A stretch of DNA of 64,000 bases from positions 1 through 64,000 of the forward strand of contig NW_004085984.1 in NCBI RefSeq assembly GCF_000220395.1, in the 5' to 3' direction. The stretch is from Ichthyophthirius multifiliis. Its lineage: Eukaryota; Ciliophora; Oligohymenophorea; Hymenostomatida. Position numbers and translations under genes: made by a program. This document shows positions 1 through 11,802 of this stretch, piece after piece (position 1 is the first letter of the stretch; each line of letters opens with the position of its first letter). The notes beneath the pieces are model-generated. The model was not told where the DNA came from and ran no database searches. It was given only the letters and a program-made list of their open reading frames with translations.

Positions 1-96
1 ATATCTATAAGAAAATTAAAAATACACTTAATAAAAAAATTCATTAACAAACTAATAAAAATAATACTTTATTTAAAAAAGATTATTTATATATAT

Positions 97-765
97 ATGT
101 TATAAGAAGAAAAAATATTCGAAGTAAAAATAATAATAGTAGGATATTAAGAAACTGGAAAATCATCATTTATATAGTAACATGTAAACGGTAAATTTTC
201 ATTTGAACGCCAACAAACAGTTTTATGTGACTTTTTTATAAAAAATGAAATAATACAAAATAAAAAAGTAAAATTAGAAATATGGGATACAGCAGGATAA
301 GAGGCTTTTGAAAATTTAGTAAGTTAATTTTATAAAAATGCAAACGGAGTAATATTTGCTTTCGATATTAATTAAAGACTTTCATTTGATAAATTAAATT
401 ATTGGCTAGATGATATAACCAACCATTTAAATGAGGATATTCCAAAAATAATTATTTCTACAAAATATGATTTAAAAGGTAAATAAGTAGATGAAAATGG
501 AAATTCCTTAAAATAAGTAAGCGAAAAAGACATTTAGGAATTTGTTAAAAGAAAAGGAATTAAATATTTAGAAACCTCTGCTAAACAAAACAAAAATGTA
601 AAAGAAACTTTTGAATATTTACTTAATTAAATTGTTGAAAAATATGAAGGTTTAAAAAAAGAAAAAGATAATAATACAATTTCATTAATATCTGATAATA
701 ATAGCATTTCAATTATATCTAAATATAATGAAAATAATAAATAAAAAAGTAAATGTTATTGTTGA
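97..765 (+). CDS. Rab-family small GTPase
   Basis: Single-exon ORF of 222 codons in the ciliate code (TAA/TAG = Gln), ending at TGA. It is a membrane-traffic GTPase: the P-loop GYQETGKS is at residues 16-23, the Rab-type switch II box WDTAGQE at 63-69, and an ETSAK (G5) box lies towards the C-terminus. It ends in Cys-Tyr-Cys, a dual geranylgeranylation signal, so it should be membrane-anchored. Two oddities: the usual Rab switch I TIGVDF is TVLCDF, and the base-specificity box NKxD reads TKYD. The ATG at 97 is chosen because it puts nine residues before the first beta strand, the normal Rab spacing. The Rab class is sure; the subfamily is not assigned. Confidence 0.92.
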
Positions 766-2515
766 AATTTTTAAATAATATTTAAGTTCTTATTAGAATA
801 TAGTTAAAAATAATATATTGAAAATTTATATATTTTTTTTTTAAGTAAATACTATTAATTTTTTATCAATTTTGTTTTTATATATGTATAATTTTTCCTT
901 TTTAAATTAAATTTTAATCATTTTTTATATTTATTTTTTGTTCAACTATTTTAAAATAATAGAAAATAAGTTTTTAATAAAAAATATCATTATTAAGTAA
1001 TTATATATAAAAAAAATTAATTTCATAAATATTAAATATATATTATTATAAGCAATTTACATATTATATATTTTTTTAAAAAAATAGTTTATTAATTTAT
1101 CAAAATTATTTGATTATAATAACAAATTTAAAAAAATTAAATAAATAATAGATTTATTATTATAAATGATATAAAATTATTAAATAAAAACATATTATAT
1201 GTATTTGAAAAAAAAATTATAATATTAATATAATTAATTATTTTATTTATACATTTTTAAATATGATATAAATTAATTAATTTTTACTTTAATTTAATAT
1301 GTTTAATGATATTTTTGTTTTCTTATATATATCTATATAAATATATTGATTATATTTCATTTAAATTATTTTAATTAATATTAAAATACTATATTTTATT
1401 TAATATATTAATGAATTTTATTGTATAATATTTAATTAAAAGTAAATATATTAAAAATAATATAAATAAAATAATATATATATATAAATAAATATATAAA
1501 TATATTATAATAAATTTTAATATAATAAAATATATTTAATATAATAATTATAAAAATTTTATGAAATAAATAATATATAAATATATTAAATATTGAATAA
1601 ATCATTTTTATTTATAAAAAATAATTTAATATAAAAAGCTATTATATATTTTTCTTTATAAAATTATTTTATTTTACTTATTTAAATAAAATACTTAGAT
1701 TTTATATAAAAATATAATAATCTAAATATTTATTTATAAATATAATTAATTAATAAAAACTCATGTTTAATACGTAATTATCAGAAATATATATAATTAT
1801 GATTTTTTTTAAATTAATAATTTTTTTAATAACTAAAATAAGAATAATTCATTTTTATTATTTTTAAAATTTTTTTAATGGAATATTAAATATTTTAATA
1901 TAAAAAATTAAAATTTTTGTTTTGTATGTAAAAAAATTATTTAAATAATTAGATATATTTATAACTAAACTATTTATTTATTAATAAACTATTAAAAAAT
2001 TAACTTAAAAAGAAATATGTAATATATAATTATAATTAATTATTAAAAAATATATTTAATATCTATAATATAACAAATACATATATTTTCATATCATATA
2101 TTTTTTAATTATAATTTAATAAATAAATAAGATATATTTTATATTTTTCATTAAGTTCTTATAATTATAAAAAAGAATATAAATTAAAAATTCTATTTAA
2201 AAATTTTTAATTTATTTGTAAATATTTAATTTATTATATTTTAACTTTTTTATTTATAATAATTAATTTTGTATAATATTTAATTATTATTATAATATAT
2301 CTAAATAAAATTAATTCGACATTTTATAATTATCTAAAATCTAAAATATTCAAATTTTATATTAATATAATATAAAATTAAATCATACTTTTAATTAGAA
2401 AAAAAACTAAATTATTTTAATATAAAATCATTTAAATTAAATAATAATTAATATCTTAAATTAATATAAAAAGATAGTTTTTTTATAAACGAAATTTAAT
2501 ATATATGTATGTTGG

Positions 2516-2579
<64 letters not shown>

Positions 2580-2734
2580 TTTAATATTCAAATATAATTT
2601 CTTAATAAAAAAATCATTTTAAATAAAATAAATTTTAAATCCAATCGAAAAACCTCTATAAAAAAGAGACTTCATATTTTTTTTATTTTTAGTTATTATT
2701 TTAATTTGTTTTATTTGCTTTTTATTATTATAAA
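766..2734. other. AT-rich intergenic region
   Basis: Almost pure A+T with no reading frame that keeps amino-acid variety on either strand. It holds many A and T runs and an AT dinucleotide tract near 2519-2580. It separates the Rab gene (+) from the 3' end of the minus-strand CS-domain gene. I see no RNA gene or conserved motif. Confidence 0.7.
2519..2580. repeat. (AT)n microsatellite
   Basis: About 60 bases of alternating A and T, broken once by a C near the middle. It lies in intergenic DNA. Confidence 0.9.
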
Positions 2735-3589
2735 TCATCTTATTTATTATTATTATTATTATTTTTATTTTAACCTTTTTTCTTTTCTCTGTTTTTTTTT
2801 ATCTAATTCAGCTTTTTTTAATTCTTTCCTTTCTATAAATTCTGAATTATTTTCAATCATCCTGCTCCATTCATCCATATCTTTTTAGAATTTTTCTCTC
2901 ATAGCCCACCAAATTTAGGTTTTTCTATTATTATTTTTTTCTAGTTTAAGCCAAATTCTATTATTTTATTTTTGTAAATTAAAGAATATAGTCCCTACAC
3001 TTTCGTAATTCCATATTGTTTAATTTAAATTAATATAGTCCGCTAAAGTTATATTTAATAAAAATCTTACAGGTTAATGTGAAATAATTCCATAAAAACT
3101 CACCAAAAATTAATTATTTTCAAAATAAACATTTTCCTATTTACAAGTTAAACATGCGGGTGAATCTAATCTCATTGCCAGTTTTACTTATATAAAAATA
3201 TTTGATTTATTTTAAGCCCATTAAAATGCTGGCTCTACAATTTATATTTCTCTACTAGAGGACATTAAATTGGTTTCTAAATCCATTAAATCTTTTTTAA
3301 AGGAAGTTGCTGGTTAATTTATCTGATTTAGATGTTTCTCTATTAAAGCCTAGTCAAATGAAAAATATTCCTCAAATAATTATAAAGCGGATTTGTAATA
3401 CCCTGATTTTAATAATGTTTGGAGACATTCAATTGGTATTGGATTTTGTTTTTGATTCTATAAAAGAAGATCAACTTTTTATTATATTTCGGATTCGGTT
3501 GTATATATCGAAAGATCCTAAAAACAATACCCTTTTAAATATTTTACAATAAAGAATAAATAAAAAAACGTATATCTTATTAATAACAT
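2735..3589 (-). CDS. ER-targeted CS-domain (p23/HACD3-like) protein
   Basis: Intronless minus-strand ORF, 284 codons in the ciliate code, from ATG at 3589 to TGA at 2735. The first ~22 residues are a hydrophobic signal peptide (MLLIRYTFFYLFF). Residues ~30-90 are helical. From about residue 105 there is a CS domain: it opens with EPAFQWAQNKSNIFIQVKLA, runs through LDSPACLTC and PVRFLLNITL, and ends with the Trp-rich stretch NRIWLKLEK, then TQIWWAMREKFQKDMDEW. This closing pattern resembles p23 and HACD3-type proteins, which bind Hsp90 or sit on ER membranes. The tail is very basic and ends in polyglutamine. Because of the signal peptide I infer a secretory-pathway chaperone-like role; the exact family is uncertain. 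A 246-base plus-strand ORF at 3307-3552 is its shadow. Confidence 0.75.
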
Positions 3590-3858
3590 TTTTTTTATAT
3601 ATAATTATGTTATTATAAAAATATGTTTTTTTTAATAATATAAATAATGTAAATTCACAATAATATAATTATTATATGTAATTAAAATTAAAATTATTAA
3701 TTTTTTAATAATAGGACAATTAATTTATTGAAATTAGATAAAAGTAGAGAATTATTTTAACAAAGAAATGTATTAAAAAAGAGCATTATGAAATAATAAA
3801 AAATTAAAGTTTGTTTTTATTAATTAATATTATTATTATTAAAATAAATATATATAAT

Positions 3859-3898
<40 letters not shown>

Positions 3899-4056
3899 AA
3901 ATATATATAATTTCTTATTTTAAAATATTATTTATTTAATTTTTTATTAATAATAATAATAATCTATTTATTTAAAATTATTAATTTTTTTAAAATATTT
4001 ATTAAAAAATTTAAAATATTAATTATCTTTTTTTAAAAAATAAAATAAAATATAAA
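3590..4056. other. AT-rich intergenic region with (AT)n tract
   Basis: Divergent spacer between the CS-domain gene (-) and the membrane protein gene (+), so both promoters should lie here. It contains an AT dinucleotide run around 3866-3892. No specific element is recognisable. Confidence 0.6.
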
Positions 4057-5954
4057 ATGTCTTATTCCTCATTTAATATATCATTTATATTATTGCTATT
4101 AGCAATTTTTATAATATTAACAATAATTTACAATAAAATAATGAATGAAAAAACCCGTAAAATATCATAAATAATTAACATATTATCTGAAAATTTACTA
4201 AAGAGTAAAAGGTCATAATAATAAGGTAATAATATAAAAGAAAAAGAAAATTAAATAAATAAAAAATATAGAAAAAGATTAATCTTAATTTTAAAATAAA
4301 ACAAGTTCATTATTTTTAAACAATTCCTAAATAAACCAAGCATTAGTAAAAATAAAAACTAAAAAATAATAAAAAAAAAAAAGTTTAAAAATACATAAAA
4401 GAATTTACCTAAAGAATATCTAAATATTGATAATTAATAATTAAAAACCCCCAAAAACAAGCCAAAATTAATTATAGAAATCTCAAGAAAGAAAACATTA
4501 GAAATAATTATAAAAAAGCAATTCCGTTTGTACAATTCTTTATATAATTTTATCGAATTTTTAATCTTAAAAAGAAAATTCGGTCTAAAATAGCCTTTTT
4601 ATTTTGAAAAAAAAATAAAGAAAATATAGAAGAATAATATGAATTTAAAATAACACTTTTTTTTGTTTTTTTTAAATAAAATTTTTCTCTTTTTTCTTTT
4701 GTTTTTTATTCTTTTTAATAATTAAACAGATTCTTTAAATGTGATTTTTCCTATTTTATTTATTTCTTTACTATTGGATTTCCTTATTTTATTCAAAAAG
4801 CAAAAAATTCATTAAAAATAAATTCTTAAGTTTAAATTTTATAAAAATCTATAAGAAATTCAAGAAAATAAAAATTGCTTTTTGGTCTAAATTAGTTAAA
4901 AAAGCGCTCTAGGAGAATAAGAAAATAAATAAGAAATCTTAAAATTAATAAAAAAGTAACAAATTGAAGATTATTTGAATAAAATGTATATATTGGGAAG
5001 TTTTTTAGCATTTATAAGCATTTATTTAATTAGAAAAATCGAAAATATTTCAGAAGAAAATGTTTTATGGATGGCTACATGTATTATTTTAGTTAAAGAA
5101 ATTATTTTGAAGAATATTTTTTGTTTAGGGATGGGAATCGGTGTATTTTTTTATTTAAAAATATAAAAATAAAATGAAGAAATAAGAAAAATAATAAATG
5201 AATTTGAAAGCTAAGAACCGAAAGAAAAATAAAGATAAAAAAGTCCTATTTAATAGATAACGAAAAAAATGCAAAACTAAGCTCCTTTTAAATTCATAAA
5301 AAAAAGCATGAAAAAAAATACAATAAATATCCACTAAAACTCTCCATAATAAAATAAAAAAGAAATCTATTTAAATCTAGACTATAAAAACATAAATGAA
5401 AATAAACTAAATAAAGAATTGACTACAAAAAATAATTTTTTATCTTCATAAATTATATATTTAAATAATAATAGGAATAATTCAGAGTATTTAATATATA
5501 TATATATATTTATAAATAGAATTTAGTTTTTATGTTATTTTATAGAGGTTAATAGAGTATTCTCTAAAATTAAATTGATTAAGAAATTATTTAATTCGAA
5601 AATGAACAATAATTATAATAAAATAATAAATAAATCTAAAATATTTAATATTAGATTGTCTAGATCAAATAAAGTTCTTATAATAATAATTAAAGTTAAG
5701 AATTTACCCTTAATAATGAGGATAATACTCATATTAATGAAAAAACAACTTAAAACTAAAAAGTATCTAATTTTTACATATAAATATAATAAATATAATA
5801 AAAATAGATAAGTTTACATATAGAAAGTAATAGATAAAGTAAATAGTTAAATTAAAAAAAGTTGACTTTCAATTCTAATAGGTCATTAAAAAACAAAGAA
5901 TACAAAATTTCTAAAGAATAATAAAACATTGTATATTTCATAACAAAAAAAGAA

Positions 5955-6011
<57 letters not shown>

Positions 6012-7362
6012 AAAGGAATATATATAAGAAAATAAAATGATATAAGACAATAATTACATATAAAAAGAAGAATTAGAAACATATGAAGAAATAAAAGAAA
6101 ATAATGATATTTCTAAAGAAAAAAGTGAAAGAAAAGAAGATTAAGAAAATATAAGTATTTAAGATTTGGAGGGTGACAGTAAGAATTAAATAAATTAAAA
6201 AAAATAATTCTAATAAGAATTAGAAAACAAAATAATCTATAAGTAGAAAAAATAAAGAAAAAGTATAAAAACCGCATATAAAGATGAATAAAATACTATT
6301 TAACTTTTTTAATAAAAAAATAAAAAAATAAATCAATATACATTTATAAATGAAAGTTTAAGTTAAGAAAACATTAAAGAAAAAAAGAATATTTATAATT
6401 TATAATAATAATAATCTTAAAATAAAGATAAAAGACAAGAAATTAATTTAACTAAAGGAATATCTAAGCCTAAATAATAATGGGAGATTTTCTATTAAAA
6501 AAGTCCTTATTTAGAGTTATTTCCAAATAATTATAAAGTAAATAAAATCATTTAATAAGTGGGGGTGGGGACTATTTTTTATTTTATTTTATTTAAAAAA
6601 AAAAAAAAAAAAAAATATCAAAAAAAAGAAAGATGAAAAATAAAAAAATAAAAATAGAAATAATTAATCGAATTCTAAAGAAAAAATTACTGGAAAAAGC
6701 CGAAATATAATAAAAAATTATAGATTTACGTTAAAAATGATTAATTTATAAAAAAAAATAGAATTTGTAAAAAAGAATTATGCAAATGATTAACTTTTTT
6801 AAGATTTGGAAAATAAAAATCCTTAATAAACTATTAATATGTAAAATTATAGTCTTAATTAATAACAATTTTTTCATTAAAAAAAGTTCTTAAAATATAG
6901 ATTCTAAGAATTTTTAAAAAGAAAAAAATTACTAAAATAATGAAACTCTAGAAATAAATATCAATAAAAGTAATATTAATATATATATATATATATATAT
7001 TAAGTTTTTTAATTAAAACAGAATCAAATAGTCCTAAATATATAAACAAAGTATCATAATGCTCAAAGTCTTCTATTTAAAATGAAAAAATACACAAAAA
7101 ACCACCTCTAGGTATAAAACACTTCAATAATAATAGCATAAACGCAAATAATAGTTGTGATTTAGGTGTTTAAATGAATGGAAACGATAATTTTTAGATT
7201 TTCGAAGATTATAATATGAAAATAAGTGAAAATAATATAAATGACCTAGAAAATAAAGTTCCAAATAATTAAACTATTTTATAAACAATTATTAAAAACG
7301 AGGAAAAAAATAAATTAGACGGTTAAAATTAAATAATAAATTAAGCTTTATTAATATAATGA
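4057..7362 (+). CDS. Large multi-pass membrane protein with Q-rich cytosolic tail (multi-exon)
   Basis: I do not recognise a family. The ORF starts at ATG 4057 with an N-terminal transmembrane segment (FILLLLAIFIILTIIY) and has at least four more hydrophobic segments before residue ~380, one of them VLWMATCIILVKEIIL. A long hydrophilic Gln/Asn/Lys-rich tail follows. Proposed exons: 4057-5486, 5546-5930, 6016 to about 6537 or 6558, 6633 to about 6727, then two or three more to the TGA at 7360. Introns 5487-5545 and 5931-6015 are GT-AG and restore frame exactly; the second holds an AT run. Downstream a 32-base intron (near 6728-6759), one of about 49 bases, and one with an AT tract near 6971-7021 are needed. 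The last exon, with motif KKPPLGIKHF, is clearly coding. The first half is secure; the later joins are less so. Confidence 0.6.
5487..5545 (+). other. Intron 1 of the membrane protein gene
   Basis: GTATTTAATA...TTTTATAG. Removing 59 bases joins the frame of 4057 to the only Gln/Asn-rich coding frame downstream, as ga|a giving Glu. Confidence 0.6.
5931..6015 (+). other. Intron 2 of the membrane protein gene, contains (AT)n
   Basis: GTATATTTC...AAAAAAG, phase 0 on both sides. It holds about 45 bases of AT dinucleotide repeat (5959-6005). Reading through would give an implausible Ile-Tyr run. Confidence 0.65.
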
Positions 7363-7929
7363 AAATATATAATAAAATAAATTATACTTATGTATTAAAT
7401 TAGTTTTTTTTTATATATATTATAAATAAATTATTATTTTTTTTTTATTTAAAAAAAAAAAAAATACTAGAGAACATATAAAATAAATACACTATTTTTT
7501 GTTAAATAAAAAAATTATGAAAAAATAATTATTTAATACATAATATATATATATATATATATATGTAAATTTTAATTATAACATTAGAAACTTCTTTTTG
7601 TAAAATTACCAAAATTATTAGAAATTTAGATTAATATTTGGCACCTTAAAATGTACCTGAAAATATTAACTCTGTCTTATTCTCCCCCTCCCCCCCCCCC
7701 CCCTTTTATATTTAAAATTAAAAACCTCTGCCATTTTCTAATAAAGATCTAATACAAAAAATGTCAATCAAAAATATTAATAAACATTAAAATAAATAGG
7801 ACGATAAATATTGAATAATATCTTTAATAAATATATAGATTTTTTGGGCATAATTCTTCTTTTGATTTTAATAATTTATTGGTTGTTTAAAAGCAGAAAA
7901 AAAAAAAAAAATGCCTAAAATATTGTATA
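7363..7929. other. Intergenic/5' region with a poly-C tract
   Basis: AT-rich DNA carrying an AT tract (7549-7565) and an exceptional C run at 7684-7703. Scattered stretches near 7758-7900 could encode protein but no ATG-to-TGA frame holds. Confidence 0.5.
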
Positions 7930-8488
7930 TATACAATAATAATTTAATTAATTATAATAACATATCTTTTATAAATCAATAATAATACAGATAATTAAAT
8001 ATAAACTATTCTCTTGATTTAAGTTTACAAAATGAGAGAGGTTTTAATAATAAATATGGCTAAATTAGATTCTAAAAAATAAAGATACAAATTTCCAAAA
8101 TAGAAAAATAATATTAACAATAAGATAAAAGTGAATACAATAATAATAAAAAATATAGATTAATATATAATAAAATAAAAATGAAAATAATCCAAATACA
8201 TAAATTGAAAACTGTAATGATTTTAATAATTAATTGTATTTTAAACGCTGTGTCTCTTTTCCATTTAAACAAAAAAATATATATTACGTATGTTTTTGTT
8301 TTGCTTTAATATCCACTTATTTGATATTCTTGAAATGTCTAAAACTATTATATCAGGAAAATGAGATAAAAAATAAGAAACAAAACAAAAAAAATCAAAT
8401 AAAAAAGTTTTACCTTATAAAAAATTAAAACTTAATTGAATTTTAAAATAAACCTTTATATAATAATAATAATATTAGAGCTTTTTGA
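7930..8488 (+). CDS. Doubtful small gene, possible single-TM protein
   Basis: Two frames look partly coding. One covers about 7930-8120 and includes QNERGFNNKYGQIRF. The other runs to TGA 8486-8488 and includes a Cys-rich hydrophobic segment (YYVCFCFALISTYLIFL) followed by a Lys/Asn-rich tail. They would need a short intron to join and I could not place one with certainty. No family is recognised. It could be a real short gene or a decayed one. Confidence 0.3.
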
Positions 8489-8974
8489 AAATTAAATAAA
8501 AATGATATTGAGAAAATAATACAAAAATAATAATAATTAATATGTATTGAATTTTTTGTTATTAATATTATTTATTAACTTATTACTATTATTTTTTGTA
8601 AGGATTTTTTTACTTTTCTTTTATTAATATTATATTTTTGTTTTAGAATTATATATACTAATTATAAGGAATATGATTCTTGGATGTATAAGATATTAAA
8701 GTTTACTTAAATAGGGTGTATTTTTAATTATTTTTTAATAAATTATATGGACTTTTGATTTATTTTAATTACTTAAAAAAAGACAGAAAGTGTTGCCTAA
8801 ATAATTAATAAGATTTCAAAAAAAAAAAACTATTTTTATTGAAAAAAAAAAAAAACATTTTTTTTATTATTTTTTTTTTGCTAAAAAAAATATATCAATT
8901 TATATATATATATAATTTACTTTTTTTTTTTTTAGCAAAATAATATTTTATTTATTTAAAAAAATAAATAAAAA
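8489..8974. other. AT-rich intergenic region
   Basis: Long A and T homopolymers, including runs of over ten near 8820-8870 and 8922-8934. Nothing else is seen. It should hold the promoter of the gene starting at 8975. Confidence 0.6.
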
Positions 8975-10162
8975 ATGAATATTTTTTTAGAAAATGTTAA
9001 AAAATCAATAAATTATATTGAAATTCTTTCAAAATAATTCACAAAATAAAATATAGAAGAATACCAAAAAAAATATAATAAAAAAAGTTTTTAATTATTA
9101 ATTCTATAATTCTTTATAGACTATAAAAATAATTAAACTTAAATAAATGAAGATCATATAAACACAGAAAAAAACATATTTAACTAATACAAACATTTTT
9201 TGGAAAAAACTAACAGTATGTTTTTTAATTTTAAAATAGATGAAATCAAAAGATTTCCTTTTATATGTGAAAAAACCCAAACTTTAAATTAAATAAAATT
9301 CATTTATTCATTTTCTTATATAGTAATATATTTGTATTTCTATTTTCTTTATTATCATTAAGAAAATTATTTCTAAGATAAACCTTAAGAATTTGATTTA
9401 ATTGATATTATTTCTATAAGCCATATTGATAATATAATATAATTATATAAAAGTAAACTCTATTATACATATATAAACTTACATATATAATTCTTTTAAA
9501 TATAAAGTTGAATAAAACTTTGAAAATATAAAAAAATTAAACATTTAAAACTTTGAAGAAAAAATAGATGATTTTAAAGACTTTATTTTTTGTTTTAAAA
9601 TCATTTCTGAAATAGATGAAAACTTAAATAAATAAGTTTCTTCTATTGATGAAATTTACGGTTTTTTTTAGCCAAAAAATAGACTATTTCTCTGATTGAA
9701 AATAATAGGGTTTCTGAAAAAAAAATTCTTTAAAAATTAGAATATTTTATAGACATTTCTTTTAACAGCCTTGTAATTGCTAATAATTAAGAAAAAACAC
9801 TATTCTTTAATTATTATCATCCTTTTTTATATCTAAATTTTATTTCTTTTACTGATTCTTCTATTATTTAACACCCTTTCTTTAATTTAATTGAAAAGGC
9901 TTTTTATGATTCTATTCATAAGGTAGTTTTTGATAATCTTTTAGTCAAATAAAATTATGTACAAAGTATTAAGAAAGTACAATAAATGCTTATTTCTTAA
10001 TAATTATTGTAATAAAAATAGTTACTAAGATGCTTAAATATAATAGGTGAAATACAAATAATTAGCAATTCTTATGAAATGAAATACAAAGATTTAGCTA
10101 AATAAATATTTTAGAATTTAGAATATTTTAGGATTAATGAAAAAAAGCTTTAAAAAATTTGA
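8975..10162 (+). CDS. Hypothetical protein (intron plus a frame break)
   Basis: ATG at 8975, TGA at 10160-10162, about 370 residues. No family is recognised. It is mostly Phe/Tyr/Ile-rich helix-like sequence; the C-terminal half contains NNQEKTLFFNYYHPFLYLN and EKAFYDSIHKVVFDNLL and ends in a Gln-rich helix. One GT-AG intron near 9453-9508 is needed. A second discontinuity lies at 9664-9671 (a run of eight T): deleting one T restores a smooth frame, while a 47-base GT-AG intron (about 9640-9686, phase 0) is the alternative. Coding on both sides is convincing, so I treat it as one gene. The protein looks soluble or peripheral. Confidence 0.6.
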
Positions 10163-10449
10163 AAGACTTATTTCAACGAAAAAAAAAAAAAAAAAATTAA
10201 AAGCAAATATTTTTTGTTATATATAATATTAAATAAACATATATAATTAAAACAAAAAAAACTAAAAAATTAAAACAAAAAAAAACAAGAAAATTAAAAC
10301 AAAAAAAACAAGAAAATCTAAATATTAAAATTCTTTTATAAATATAACAAAAATAATATATTATTTTAGTGGAAAATTGATAAAATAATTTGTTAAATTT
10401 TTATAATAAATAAAAAAAAAAACAAAACAAAAAGGGATAAACTATATAA
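10163..10449. other. Intergenic region with A-rich minisatellite
   Basis: A-rich spacer. At about 10240-10318 the unit ATTAAAACAAAAAAAACAAG recurs about three times with small variations. Confidence 0.6.
10240..10318. repeat. A-rich tandem repeat
   Basis: Imperfect repeats of about 26 bases, each with ATTAAAAC followed by an A run and a CAAGAAA or CTAAAAA segment, about three copies. Confidence 0.6.
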
Positions 10450-11163
10450 ATGAAATAATCATTAATACTATTCTTAATAATATCATATTTATTTTTATCT
10501 AAATAAGATGACCGTGTTAAAATAGAACTTTATACAGAATCTTTATGCCCTGATTGTATAGATTTGATATCCTCTTCTTTAAAAAAAGCCTTAGCAGATG
10601 ATCAAATTCTCCAAATAACTGACATTCAAATTATTCCATATGGAAATGCTAAAAGAGATTCTAAAAATTAAATAACCTGTTAGCATGGTTCAAACGAATG
10701 CTATGGAAATTTAGTCGAAACATGTGCCATAAACTACCTCTAAAATGATAAATTAACCCTTTTAAGATTTATTACTTGTATTGAAAATAATGGAGTTTAA
10801 TAATAAATGTTAAATAGTTTAAATTTCGACTAATTAATAAAGACTTGTGGAAATTCTTTAAAAATATAGCAAAATATATAAACTAATATCCATAATTGTG
10901 CAAATAACAAAGAAGGAAAAACACTAATTATTAAAATGGCTGAAAGAACTGAATAATTATAGCCAGCTCATGAATATGTACCTTGGGTTTTGGTAAATGG
11001 AGTACATAATACTTAATAAGAAAATTAAGTTAGTGAGAATTTGTTAAAGTTTGTATGTGAAAATTATAAAGGAGAAGTTAAAATTTAATCTTGCTAAGAT
11101 ATTTAGAGTGGTTTTATTCAAAATTTTATATAGAAATTAAAAAATTTATTTATTAAATAATGA
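10450..11163 (+). CDS. GILT-like thiol reductase (IFI30 family)
   Basis: Intronless ORF of 237 codons, ATG 10450 to TGA 11163. Residues 1-17 form a signal peptide (MKQSLILFLIISYLFLS). The mature part starts with a thioredoxin-like strand (VKIELYTESLCPDC) whose active site C-x-x-C is Cys33-Pro-Asp-Cys36. Residues 77-92 fit the GILT signature CQHGxxECxxNxxxxC exactly. Further Cys residues lie near the C-terminus, as in the family. GILT enzymes reduce disulphides in proteins in acidic lysosomal compartments; in a phagotrophic ciliate a food-vacuole role is the natural inference. Length is typical for the family. The short spacing on both sides suggests its own small promoter. Confidence 0.92.
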
Positions 11164-11206
11164 TAATTTTAATATAAAAATATAAATACATGTATATATA
11201 TATATT

Positions 11207-11239
<33 letters not shown>

Positions 11240-11370
11240 TTATATACATATATATATGTGTTTTTTTTTTAAAAAAAAAATAATATTATTTTTTTGACAA
11301 CTTTTTTAAAAAATTTAATTAATTTATTTTAAATAAAAAAAATATATTAATAAAATAAAAAAAAATACAA

Positions 11371-11802
11371 ATGGAATTAAGCATGGAAGAAATGAAATAA
11401 TTACTAAAATAATAATAGTAATTATTAGAATTATAAAAATAATAGTTTGAAAAATAATAATAAGAATTAAAACAGAGTTAGTAGTAAGTTTAGAAAGAAA
11501 AGGAATAAATTATGAAAGAAAAATAAGAAATATTAAAAGAGAAACAGAAAGTTTCTTAAAATTAAAAAAGTCAAAAATTAAATAAAAGTTAAAGACAATA
11601 ATAAGATAATAATTAAGTATAAAATTAATAAAAGAATTATTTTTTGGAGTAAAGGAAAAGAGTATATATTTATATGTTATTTATTTATTTTTTTTATTAA
11701 AAAAAAAAACTAAATAAAAGTTCTAAAATATAGATAATAATTAAGAATGTTTAAATATTATAAAATGGAATAAATTCAGAAAATAAAATAAATTTATTTT
11801 GA
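11371..11802 (+). CDS. Gln-rich coiled-coil protein, or upstream exon of NPHP4
   Basis: ATG at 11371 opens a Gln/Glu/Lys heptad region (MELSMEEMKQLLK, then QQQQ tracts) of about 95 residues, clearly translated in the ciliate code. After the sequence AGTAAAGGAAAAGA a GTATAT donor at 11662 may end the exon; without splicing the frame runs to TGA 11800-11802, overlapping the start of NPHP4. Because of that overlap it is either a separate short gene or a 5' exon of the NPHP4 gene. Phase checks did not give a clean join to the NPHP4 ATG. Confidence 0.4.

Noticed and set aside
2519-2580. Considered as a replication origin or telomere scar
   Set aside because: It is a plain AT repeat like a dozen others in the window; no G-rich telomere repeat accompanies it.
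3307-3552. Plus-strand 81-residue ORF
   Set aside because: It is the antisense shadow of the well-supported minus-strand CS-domain gene (2735-3589).
5852-6082. Minus-strand ORF with an Ile-Tyr repeat
   Set aside because: It only exists because the AT dinucleotide run of an intron is open in every frame.
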